A stretch of DNA of 41,587 bases, taken from Gammaproteobacteria bacterium (GTDB lineage: Bacteria; Pseudomonadota; Gammaproteobacteria; Steroidobacterales; Steroidobacteraceae). Positions 21,771 through 29,675 of this stretch are shown in pieces. Both the position numbers and the translations under genes were made by a program. The stretch spans positions 1-41,587 of the forward strand of contig VBNH01000068.1 in assembly GCA_005878095.1 (NCBI GenBank). Direction: 5' to 3'. Position 1 is the first letter of the stretch; every line of letters starts with the position of its first letter. The notes under the pieces were generated by a model. The model saw nothing but the letters and a program-made list of their open reading frames with translations. It had not been told where the DNA came from and did no database searches.

Positions 21771-23405
21771 ATGCCACCAGGCGACACACCCGCCGCGGCC
21801 GCGGCCGGAGCGCAGTCCCGCGCTGAAAGACTGAACACCAGGGCCGCCGGGGTCGTCGCACTCGCGGTGCTCTGCAGCCGCGTGCTTGGCCTCGCGCGCG
21901 AACAGATCTTCGCGGCGCTGTTTGGCGGCGGGCGCGTCATGGACGCGTTCACCATCGCCTTCCGCATTCCCAACCTGCTGCGCGACCTGTTCGGGGAAGG
22001 CGCGCTCTCCACGGCGTTCGTCACGGTGTTCACCCGCACCGCGGCGCTGGAAGGTGACCTCGCGGCCTGGCGGCTCGCCAACAAGGTCGCAACCCTTACC
22101 GCGGTCTGCCTGAGCGCGATCACCGTGCTGGGGATCATCACGGCGCCCTGGCTGGTGGCGGCCCTCGCGCCCGGCTTCGATCCCGCCAAGGCGGCGCTCA
22201 CCGTAACCCTCACCAGGGTCATGTACCCGTTCATCCTGCTGGTGTCGCTGGCGGCGCTGGTCATGGGCATGCTGAACGCGCGCAACGTGTTCGGCGTTCC
22301 GGCGATGGCCTCGAGCTTCTTCAACCTCGGGTCGATCATCGCCGGCGTGGCGCTGGGGTACTGGCTCGACCCGCACTTCGGACCGCGCGCGATCCTGGGG
22401 CTCGCCATCGGCACCCTCATCGGCGGGGCGCTGCAGCTGCTGGTGCAACTGCCGGCGCTGCGCCGCGGAGGCTACGCGTTTCACCCGGATTTTCGCTGGC
22501 GCGAACCCGGGGTGCGGGCCATCCTGCGCCTGATGGGGCCGTCGGTGATCGCCGCGAGCACCACGCAGGTAAACGTGCTGGTCAACTCGGTGTTCGCCTC
22601 GCAGCTCGGCGACGGCCCGACATTCTGGCTGACGGTGGCGTTTCGCCTGATGCAGCTGCCGCTGGGAATCTTCGGCGTCGCGCTCGGCACCGTCGCCCTG
22701 CCGCTGCTGGCGCGCATGGCGGCCAGCGGCAACACCGGGGCGTTTCGCAGTGAGCTGGCGCGCGGCATGCGGCTCGCGTTCCTCATGACCATCCCGGCGA
22801 GCGTCGGTCTCATCGTGCTCGCCGAGCCGATCATCTCGGTGCTCTACCAGCACGGCCGTTTCGGGGCCCGCGAGACGGCCGAATCCGCGGCGGCGCTGCG
22901 CTTCTACGCCATCGGGCTGTGCGGCTACGCGGCGCTCAAGGTGCTGGTGAACGCTTTCTACGCGCTCGACCGGCGCAAGACCCCGATGGTGGTCAGCTTT
23001 CTCGCGGTGGGGCTGAATCTGCTGTTGAACTGGATGTTCACCCTGCATTTCGGCTGGGGTCATCGCGGGCTGGCGCTCTCCACCGCCTGCGTCGCCACCA
23101 GCAACTTCCTCATTCTATATTTCCTCATGCGCTCCCACCTCGGGCGCCTGGAATCGCGGGCGATGCTCGCGCTGCTGTGGAGAGTGGCGCTGGCCTCGGC
23201 GGTGCTGCTGGGGATTTCCTGGGCGGGAGGGCACTTGCTGCTCGCCGACTGGGCGGTGCAGCGCTTCTGGCCGAAGTGCGTGAGCCTCCTGCTTGTCATC
23301 GGCAGCGCCGCTGGCGCGTTCTTCCTGTGTGCCAACGCCCTCGGCATCGGCGACGTGGACGAGATTGTGCGCGCCGTGCGTCGCAGGTTCTCTCGCGCGG
23401 CGTGA
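21771..23405 (+). CDS. murJ: MurJ/MviN-family lipid II flippase
   Basis: This 544-residue inner-membrane protein has about 14 hydrophobic segments. The N-terminal region shows SRVLGLAREQIFAALFG, DAFTIAFRIPNLLRDLFGEGALSTAFV and later RLMQLPLGIFGVALGTVALPLLAR, all hallmarks of MurJ. MurJ moves lipid II across the inner membrane for peptidoglycan synthesis. Start: ATG at 21771 precedes about 25 hydrophilic residues before the conserved core; a later start is possible. It is not beside rpsT/ribF, its common neighbours in Gammaproteobacteria, so it could be a second copy; that needs the rest of the genome. It is followed after 90 bp by a small outer-membrane protein. Confidence 0.85.
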   Translation: MPPGDTPAAAAAGAQSRAERLNTRAAGVVALAVLCSRVLGLAREQIFAALFGGGRVMDAFTIAFRIPNLLRDLFGEGALSTAFVTVFTRTAALEGDLAAWRLANKVATLTAVCLSAITVLGIITAPWLVAALAPGFDPAKAALTVTLTRVMYPFILLVSLAALVMGMLNARNVFGVPAMASSFFNLGSIIAGVALGYWLDPHFGPRAILGLAIGTLIGGALQLLVQLPALRRGGYAFHPDFRWREPGVRAILRLMGPSVIAASTTQVNVLVNSVFASQLGDGPTFWLTVAFRLMQLPLGIFGVALGTVALPLLARMAASGNTGAFRSELARGMRLAFLMTIPASVGLIVLAEPIISVLYQHGRFGARETAESAAALRFYAIGLCGYAALKVLVNAFYALDRRKTPMVVSFLAVGLNLLLNWMFTLHFGWGHRGLALSTACVATSNFLILYFLMRSHLGRLESRAMLALLWRVALASAVLLGISWAGGHLLLADWAVQRFWPKCVSLLLVIGSAAGAFFLCANALGIGDVDEIVRAVRRRFSRAA

Positions 23406-23495
23406 GGCTCGCGCCGCCGCGGGCCGGGCAGGCGCCGCGAACCGCGGCGCGCACGGCGTGGTCCTGATTCAGCCGCAATTCAGCCGCAGGACCGG

Positions 23496-24158
23496 ATGAT
23501 GCAACGCATGAAGTCCTGCATTCGCATACTCGCGCCCCTGGCACTGTTGGGTTGCGGTGCGCCGGCGCTCGCGCAGGTATATCAGTACCCACCCGCACGC
23601 CCGCTGCAGTGGTTCGTCGATGGCGGCGCGAGCGTTACGGAAGGACGCACCGCGGACTTTCTCGACAGCGGCTGGAGCATCGGCACCGGATTCACCCTGC
23701 GACCGGTTCCCGGGCGGCCGTTCATGCTGCGGGCGGATCTCAATTACAACCGCCTCAGCGCCACCAACCAGCTCATCTCTCTCGGTCAGGCCGTGAACCA
23801 GACGCCGGTCGACAATGGTTCCGGCCAGACGGTCACCGGGTTTCTGAACGCAGTGCTCGAGGCACCGGTCAGCGCCGGGACGCGCTTCTACGTGACCGGC
23901 GGGCTGGGGCTGGGTTACCGCCGCATCGAGCTCACTCAGAACGGATTCCTGTGCGACCCCTTCTTCTGTGGGCCGGGCTTCGGGCGCAATACGGTGGTGG
24001 CAAGCCAGGACACGACGCGCTTCGCATGGAACGGGGGCGTCGGTGTGGATTTCGCGCTGCCGGCCGGCCAGTCCTGGTTCGTCGAGGCGCGCTACGAGCG
24101 CATCGAGACCCAGGAGCCGACCGAGTACATCCCGATCCGCTTGGGTTTCCGCTTTTAG
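23496..24158 (+). CDS. Small outer-membrane beta-barrel protein
   Basis: This 220-residue protein has a signal peptide (positive start, then ILAPLALLGCGAPALA, cleavage near AQVYQ). Alternating strands of the OmpW/OmpA-barrel type follow: WFVDGGASVTEG, GWSIGTGFTLR, FMLRADLNYNRL, RFYVTGGLGLGYRRIEL, WNGGVGVDFALP, WFVEARYERIE. It ends in aromatic phenylalanine (RLGFRF), as expected for BAM substrates. A loop carries two cysteines (FLCDPFFCGPG). No specific function is recognised. Its stop interlocks with that of the convergent hutG (TTAG, 24155-24158). Confidence 0.75.
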   Translation: MMQRMKSCIRILAPLALLGCGAPALAQVYQYPPARPLQWFVDGGASVTEGRTADFLDSGWSIGTGFTLRPVPGRPFMLRADLNYNRLSATNQLISLGQAVNQTPVDNGSGQTVTGFLNAVLEAPVSAGTRFYVTGGLGLGYRRIELTQNGFLCDPFFCGPGFGRNTVVASQDTTRFAWNGGVGVDFALPAGQSWFVEARYERIETQEPTEYIPIRLGFRF

Positions 24159-25006
24159 GTCCTCCTTCCAGGCTGCGCTTCGGACGCAAACCCGATGCAC
24201 GTCGTGAGGACTTGCTCCAGCACGGCGCGCATCGGCGCGGCGAATCCCTCATCCCACGCGCACGGCCAGGTCCCCTCGTCGACCGCCCCGAGCGGCTCGC
24301 GCAGGTAACCGCGGCACGCGAGCTCCATTTGCACGGCATGCACGCCGTCGTGCGGACGCCCGTAGTGCCGGGTGGTGTAGCCGCCCTTGAAACGACCGTT
24401 GGTGACGCGGGCAAGGCCCGTTGCGTCACACAGCCGTTCTATGCGCTGCGTCAGCGCGGCAGCGCAGCTCGCGCCGGAGAAGCTGCCGAGGTTGAACTCG
24501 GGCAGAAGACCGGCGAACAGGCGTGGGACGGCGGAGCGGATCGAGTGGCAGTCGTACACCACCAGCGCCGGGTGCAGGCGGCGCAGCCGCGCGATCTCTT
24601 CTTCTATGGCGCGGTGATACGGCTCGAAGTACTCACGCCGGCGTGCGGCAACCTCCCCGGGAGAAGGCGCGCACCCGGCGCGGTACAGTGGCTCGCCGTC
24701 GAAGGTAGTGGTGGGACACAGCTCGGTGGTGGCCTGTCCGGGATAGAGCGAGGCGCCCGACGGATCACGATTCGGATCGATGACGGTGCGCGAGACGCCG
24801 GTGCGCACGATGGTCGCGCCAAGGGCTTCGGCAAACCCGTACAGCCGCTCGATCCACCAGTCGGTATCCTTGCGCGCCAGCCACGCGGAGGCGAGGGTCG
24901 CCTCGACGGCCGCCGGTATGCGGGTGCCGGTGTGCGGCATGCACAGCAGCAGGGGCGCTGAGCCGCGCCGCACCGTGAGCCACGGGGCTGAAGACTCCTC
25001 GAGCAC
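24155..25006 (-). CDS. hutG: N-formylglutamate deformylase
   Basis: This 283-residue enzyme is of the N-formylglutamate amidohydrolase family. It contains LLLCMPHTGTRIP, DTDWWIERLYGF, RTVIDPNRDPSG, YDCHSIRS and a later GRPHDGVHAVQMELA, the family's metal and substrate residues. It hydrolyses N-formyl-L-glutamate to glutamate and formate, the last step of the five-step histidine pathway. The GTG at 25006 has GGAGG upstream at 9-base spacing and is the natural start. It is divergent from hutF, which makes its substrate, with about 50 bp between. hutH, hutU and hutI are not in the window. Confidence 0.9.
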   Translation of the reverse strand: MLEESSAPWLTVRRGSAPLLLCMPHTGTRIPAAVEATLASAWLARKDTDWWIERLYGFAEALGATIVRTGVSRTVIDPNRDPSGASLYPGQATTELCPTTTFDGEPLYRAGCAPSPGEVAARRREYFEPYHRAIEEEIARLRRLHPALVVYDCHSIRSAVPRLFAGLLPEFNLGSFSGASCAAALTQRIERLCDATGLARVTNGRFKGGYTTRHYGRPHDGVHAVQMELACRGYLREPLGAVDEGTWPCAWDEGFAAPMRAVLEQVLTTCIGFASEAQPGRRT

Positions 25007-25061
25007 GGGGGCGAACCTCCTTCAGCTGCGTGCTGCCGGCCAATCATCAATAATGTATCGC

Positions 25062-26450
25062 ATGGCAAGCCTCTGGTTTGAATCGGCGCTGCTGCCGCAG
25101 GGTTGGGCGCGGGGCGTGCGCCTGAGCGCCACCGACGGCTACATCGAGCGCGTCACGGAGAACGCGGCACCGGCGCCCACCGATGAGCGCCATGCGATCG
25201 CGCTGCCCGGTCTTCCCAACGTGCACAGCCACGCGTTCCAGCGGGGTCTTGCAGGGCTCACGGAGCGGCGCGGACCCGGGGACGACAGCTTCTGGAGCTG
25301 GCGTGAGCTCATGTACCGCTTCGTCGAGCACATCGATCCGGACGAGTTCGAGGCCATCAGCGCGCTTGCGTTTGCGGAGATGCTCGAGGGGGGCTTCACG
25401 CACGTCGGAGAATTTCACTACCTGCATCACGATCGCGGCGGGGTGCCGTTCGCGGATCCCGGCGAGCTCGCCGGACGTATCGTTGCGGCGGCACGCCACA
25501 CCGGGATCGGACTCACGCTGCTGCCCACCTTCTACGCGCACAGCGGCTTTGGCGGCACCGCACCCACCACGCGGCAGCGCCGCTTCATCAACGATCCGGA
25601 GCGCTTCGCGCGCATCGTCGAGGCCAGCCGCAAGGCGGTGCGCGCGCTCGCCGGGGCGGGCGTGGGCGTGGCGCCCCACAGCCTGCGCGCGGTGACTCCC
25701 GAGGAGCTCAGTGCCGTGGTGCAACTCGCGCACGGCGGCGCCATCCACATCCATATCGCGGAGCAGACCCGCGAGGTCGAGGAGTGCGTGGCGTGGAGCG
25801 GCCGCCGGCCCCTCGAGTGGCTGCTCGAGAGGGAGGCGGTCGATGAACGCTGGTGCCTGGTGCACGCGACCCACGCCACGGCTGCCGAGCTCGCGGGCGT
25901 CGCGTCGCGGGGCGCCGTGGTCGGCCTGTGTCCGCTCACCGAAGCGAGTCTCGGGGATGGAATATTCCCGGCGGCGGCTTTCCTCGCGCAGCACGGCCGC
26001 ATCGGCATCGGCAGTGATTCCAACATCCTCCTGGATGCCGCCGAGGAGCTGCGCACCCTCGAATACTCGCAGCGCCTGCAGCGACGCGCGCGCAACGTGC
26101 TCGCCGCGGGCGCCGGCGCCTCCACCGGACGCTGCCTGTTCGAGGGCGCGCTCGCGGGTGGCCGGCAGGTGCTGCAGGCCGGCACGCCGGCAGCGGGGCG
26201 TGCGGCGGGACTCGCCCCTGGGGCGCCGCTGGATGTGGTGAGCCTCGCGGCCGCTCATCCGGCGCTGCTCGAGCGGCGCGGCGATGAGATCCTGGACAGC
26301 TGGATCTTCGCCGGCGGCCGCGGCGTCATCGACTGCGTGTGGCGCGCCGGTGTCAAGGTCGTGAGTAACGGACGGCATCACCACCGCGATGCGATCCTGG
26401 CACGCTACGCCCGCGCACTCCAGCGCCTGCGCGCCTCGGAGACGACATGA
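25062..26450 (+). CDS. hutF: Formimidoylglutamate deiminase
   Basis: This 462-residue amidohydrolase-superfamily enzyme starts MASLWFESALLPQGWA, as HutF proteins do. Metal-site landmarks are PNVHSHAFQRGLAG near the N-terminus, HIHIAEQ, LVHATHAT and GIGSDSN. It deiminates N-formimino-L-glutamate to N-formylglutamate and ammonia. An in-frame ATG nine bases upstream (25053) is possible; neither has a clear ribosome-binding site. The stop overlaps the cstA start (ATGA, 26447-26450), so the carbon-starvation-type transporter is co-translated with histidine degradation. Confidence 0.9.
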   Translation: MASLWFESALLPQGWARGVRLSATDGYIERVTENAAPAPTDERHAIALPGLPNVHSHAFQRGLAGLTERRGPGDDSFWSWRELMYRFVEHIDPDEFEAISALAFAEMLEGGFTHVGEFHYLHHDRGGVPFADPGELAGRIVAAARHTGIGLTLLPTFYAHSGFGGTAPTTRQRRFINDPERFARIVEASRKAVRALAGAGVGVAPHSLRAVTPEELSAVVQLAHGGAIHIHIAEQTREVEECVAWSGRRPLEWLLEREAVDERWCLVHATHATAAELAGVASRGAVVGLCPLTEASLGDGIFPAAAFLAQHGRIGIGSDSNILLDAAEELRTLEYSQRLQRRARNVLAAGAGASTGRCLFEGALAGGRQVLQAGTPAAGRAAGLAPGAPLDVVSLAAAHPALLERRGDEILDSWIFAGGRGVIDCVWRAGVKVVSNGRHHHRDAILARYARALQRLRASETT

Positions 26451-28510
26451 GGAGAATCCCGGCTGCCCTGCTGGCCATCGTCGGCGCCATCGCCGTCGGC
26501 GGGATGGCGCTGCAGCGGCACGAGCCGATCAATGCTCTGTGGATCCTGACCGCGGCGGTGTGCGTCTATCTGCTGGGCTACCGGTTCTACGCCGCCTGGA
26601 TCGCGGCCCGTGTGCTCAGTGTGGATGCAGGGCGCGCCACTCCGGCCGAGCGGCTCAACAACGGACGCGACTTCGTGCCGACGCACCGCGCGATCGTGTT
26701 CGGCCATCATTTCGCCGCCATCGCCGGCCCGGGACCGCTGGTGGGCCCGACGCTCGCGGCGCAGTTCGGCTATCTGCCGGGCACGCTGTGGATCCTGGTG
26801 GGGGCGGTGCTGGGCGGATGCGTGCAGGACATGATCATCCTGCTGCTGTCCACGCGCCGTGACGGGCGCAGCCTCGGCCAGATGGCGCGCGATGAGCTCG
26901 GTCCGCTCGGCGGCTTTGCCGCGCTCATCGGCACGCTCATCATCATGATCATCCTGAGCGCGGTGCTGGGGCTGGTGATCGTCAATGTCATGAAGCACAG
27001 CCCCTGGGCCACCTCCACGGTGTTCGCCACCATTCCCGCGGCGCTGATCGTCGGTCTGTACCTGCGGCGGTGGCGTCCGGGGCGGGTGCTGGAAGGGTCG
27101 CTCCTCGGCGTGCTGCTGATGCTGCTGGCGCTGCTCGCCGGCGGCTGGATCGATCATCAGCCGGTGCTGCGCCCGCTGTTCGACTATGCGGCCATCGCGC
27201 TCGCGGGCTTCGTGATCCTCTACGGCTTCTGCGCCGCGATCCTGCCGGTGTGGCTGCTGCTTGCCCCGCGCGACTATCTGTCGACGTTCCTGAAGCTCGG
27301 CACGGTGGCGCTGCTGGCGGTGGCCATCGTGCTGACGCACCCGCAGATAAGGATGCCGGCGGTAACGGCGTTCGCCGACGGCACCGGTCCCCTGTTCGGC
27401 GGCAAGGTGTTTCCGTTCGTGTTCATCACCATCGCCTGCGGTGCGGTGTCGGGGTTTCACGCACTGGTGGCGAGCGGCACGACCCCGAAGCTCATCAGCA
27501 ACGAGGCGGACGTGCGGCTGGTCGGCTACGGCAGCATGGCGCTCGAGTCGTTCGTGGCGATCATGGCGCTGATCGCCGCGACGCTGCTCGACCCGGGGGT
27601 GTACTTCGCCATCAACGCCGGCGCCGGCGTCGTGGGCGCGACCCCGGCGGCGGCGGTGCATACCATCAGCAGCTGGGGGTTTCCGGTCACGGTGCAGCAG
27701 ATGCAGACGCTCGCCAGCGCCATGGGCGAGCGCACTCTGTTCGCGCGCAGCGGCGGGGCGCCCTCGCTGGCGGTGGGCATGGCGAGCATTTTCGGCAGCA
27801 CCTTCGGGCGCGGACTCCTGGCGCTCTGGTATCACTTCGCCATCATGTTCGAGGCGGTGTTCATCATGGCGGTGCTCGATGCCGGCACCCGCGTCGGCCG
27901 CTTCATGGTGCAGGATCTGCTCGGGCACCTGTGGCAGCCCCTGGGGCGCACCTCGTGGTATCCGTCGGTACTGCTGGCGAGCGCGCTCATGGTCGGCGCC
28001 TGGGGTTATTTCCTGTACATCGGCGTGATCGACCCGAACGGCGGTGTCAACATCCTGTGGCCGCTGTTCGGCATTTCCAACCAGATGCTGGCCGGCATCG
28101 CGCTGTCGGTGGCGACCGGGATCATCATCAAGTCAGGCAAGCTGCGCTATGCGCTCGTGACGCTGGCGCCGCTGGCATGGCTGGCGCTCGTCACTACGAC
28201 CGCGGCCTGGCAGAAGATCACCAGCGCCGACAGCCGCATCGGGCTGTTCGCCGCGGCCGATGAGCTGGCGCGCCAGCTGGCCCTGGGGGCGCTGCCGCCG
28301 GAGCGCGCTGCCGTAGCCCCGCAACTCATATTCAATCAGCGCCTCGATGCCTGGCTGACGATGCTGCTCCTGGCGATCCTGTGGTTCGTGATTCTCGACA
28401 TGGCGAGAGTCTGCGCGCGGCGTCTGCGTGGTCTGCCGCTGCGCTCGAGCTCGGAAGCGCCGTATCAGTCGAGCCGCCTGCAAGGCGCGGCGGCGCAGGC
28501 GCAGCCATGA
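26447..28510 (+). CDS. cstA: CstA-family transporter
   Basis: This 687-residue protein is close to the usual CstA length of about 700. It has some 16-18 hydrophobic helices and the family landmarks NNGRDFVPTHRAIVFGHHFAAIAG (as positions 71-94), GPLVGPTLAAQFGYLPG, GCVQDMIILLLSTRRDGRSLG, ISNEADVR and LFGISNQMLAGIALS. CstA proteins import peptides or pyruvate in E. coli and Campylobacter. Direct coupling to hutF and to the small accessory gene suggests uptake of a histidine-related substrate, which is an inference. A Lys/Arg-rich tail ends the protein. Confidence 0.9.
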   Translation: MRRIPAALLAIVGAIAVGGMALQRHEPINALWILTAAVCVYLLGYRFYAAWIAARVLSVDAGRATPAERLNNGRDFVPTHRAIVFGHHFAAIAGPGPLVGPTLAAQFGYLPGTLWILVGAVLGGCVQDMIILLLSTRRDGRSLGQMARDELGPLGGFAALIGTLIIMIILSAVLGLVIVNVMKHSPWATSTVFATIPAALIVGLYLRRWRPGRVLEGSLLGVLLMLLALLAGGWIDHQPVLRPLFDYAAIALAGFVILYGFCAAILPVWLLLAPRDYLSTFLKLGTVALLAVAIVLTHPQIRMPAVTAFADGTGPLFGGKVFPFVFITIACGAVSGFHALVASGTTPKLISNEADVRLVGYGSMALESFVAIMALIAATLLDPGVYFAINAGAGVVGATPAAAVHTISSWGFPVTVQQMQTLASAMGERTLFARSGGAPSLAVGMASIFGSTFGRGLLALWYHFAIMFEAVFIMAVLDAGTRVGRFMVQDLLGHLWQPLGRTSWYPSVLLASALMVGAWGYFLYIGVIDPNGGVNILWPLFGISNQMLAGIALSVATGIIIKSGKLRYALVTLAPLAWLALVTTTAAWQKITSADSRIGLFAAADELARQLALGALPPERAAVAPQLIFNQRLDAWLTMLLLAILWFVILDMARVCARRLRGLPLRSSSEAPYQSSRLQGAAAQAQP

Positions 28511-28707
28511 GGGGCGTGGCGGGCCTGGCCGCGCGGCACGCCGCGGCGCTCTGGAGCGCCTTGCGCACGGCTTCGGGCGATGACGCTTATGAGCGCTATC
28601 GCGCCCACCAGGCGGCGCGGCACGCGCTCGAGCCGCCCTTGAGCCGGCGCGCGTTCTACGAGGACGCGCAACGGCGCAAGTGGAGCGGCGTCAGCCGCTG
28701 CTGTTAG
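28507..28707 (+). CDS. YbdD/YjiX (DUF466)-family CstA partner
   Basis: This 66-residue protein overlaps the cstA stop by ATGA. It contains DDAYERYRAHQ and ends with RRAFYEDAQRRKWSGVSRCC, the typical C-terminus of the small YbdD/YjiX proteins found next to CstA/BtsT. They appear to be needed for transporter function. Its stop interlocks with that of the convergent TolQ-like gene (TTAG, 28704-28707). Confidence 0.85.
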   Translation: MRGVAGLAARHAAALWSALRTASGDDAYERYRAHQAARHALEPPLSRRAFYEDAQRRKWSGVSRCC

Positions 28708-29510
28708 TTCACCCGCATGTTGCGGATCAGGCGCCGGTCGATGTACAGACGTGCGTCCAGCACCAGGCGATCCTGGGCCTGCTGCAGCTGGTGCAGGCAG
28801 AACATGACCACGATGCAGGAGATCAGTGCGGTGAGAGTGGCATTGAAGGTGATGCCCAGCCCGAGCGTGACGCCGGAGATGTCCCCGCGCAGCGCACCCT
28901 GGGCCTCCTGCAGGGCACGGCCGATGCCGCGCACCGTGCCCACGAAGCCGACTGCCGGGATCGCCCACGCGGTGAAGCGCACCATGGACAGCTGCGCGTC
29001 CAGGCGATCGAGCTCGTTCTCGCATTCGGCGCGCACCGCCTCCGCGGCGTCCTGCACGCTGCGGGTCGCTCCGAAGCGATTCAGCGCCACCAGCAGCGCG
29101 CGCGGCAACAGCATCTCCTGCTCCTCGCGCGGCAGGCTCTCGATCGGGCGGCCATAGGCGCGCGCGTCATCGGGCAGCACCACGTGTCCTTCGCCGATCT
29201 CGATATAGGGCTTCTCCAGCAGGCGCCGGTTGCGGGTCACAGCAAGCGCCTGGTACGCGATCAGCGACAGCGCCCAGGTCGCGAGGATCAGCGCCGCCTC
29301 CTGCTCGTAGTCCTTCAGGATCACGAACGGGGAGCGCAGGTTGTGGGGCACCGGCTGTCCGGGCTTCAGCTGGTCCTGCGGGATCGCGGGCTCGGCGAGG
29401 ATTGCCTCGGCACGCGGGCGGATGACGGTGGCGTAGAGCGACTGCACTAGGATCACGCTCACCAGGAGCGCCGCCAGGCTGAACAGGGCATCGCGGCCAA
29501 CCGAGCGCAT
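28704..29510 (-). CDS. Orphan MotA/TolQ/ExbB-family proton channel-like protein
   Basis: This 268-residue membrane protein has a first transmembrane helix at about 9-30, a second at about 72-90, a cytoplasmic helical stretch (about 115-170) and two final helices. The last part carries TAWAIPAVGFVGTVRGIGRALQEAQ and GVTLGLGITFNATLTALISCIVVMF, the conserved TolQ/ExbB/MotA core. An AGGAGA lies seven bases before the ATG. These proteins normally need an ExbD/TolR/MotB partner, and none is adjacent. It is divergent from the arn operon. It could be part of an unusual energised complex encoded elsewhere. Confidence 0.75.
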   Translation of the reverse strand: MRSVGRDALFSLAALLVSVILVQSLYATVIRPRAEAILAEPAIPQDQLKPGQPVPHNLRSPFVILKDYEQEAALILATWALSLIAYQALAVTRNRRLLEKPYIEIGEGHVVLPDDARAYGRPIESLPREEQEMLLPRALLVALNRFGATRSVQDAAEAVRAECENELDRLDAQLSMVRFTAWAIPAVGFVGTVRGIGRALQEAQGALRGDISGVTLGLGITFNATLTALISCIVVMFCLHQLQQAQDRLVLDARLYIDRRLIRNMRVN

Positions 29511-29613
29511 GAGACATCTCCTGTCGAAGCAAAGGGCGGCCGGCGTCCGCGCGCCGAAGGTCTCGCGCGTCGCCAGACGCCGGCCGAAAGTGCCGGAAAA
29601 TGCTAGCATTACA

Positions 29614-29640
29614 CGCTCAACCTTGGGGCGTTGTTGAGCG
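29614..29640 (+). promoter_or_regulatory. Stem-loop in the arn operon leader
   Basis: The arms CGCTCAAC (29614-29621) and GTTGAGCG (29633-29640) are perfectly complementary over 8 bp with an 11-base loop, 36 bases before the first arn start. An extended -10-like TGCTAGCAT ends at 29609, which would place the hairpin at the 5' end of the transcript. It may stabilise the mRNA or be a dimer-binding site. No PmrA-type TTAAG repeat was found. Confidence 0.4.
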
Positions 29641-29675
29641 CTCGCAGGCGGCGCACAGGCTGTGGAAGGACGGCT

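Noticed and set aside
21771-23405. MurJ-like gene as part of the betaine cluster, for example an exporter
   Set aside because: It is on the opposite strand with its own start region and has specific MurJ motifs; adjacency appears incidental.
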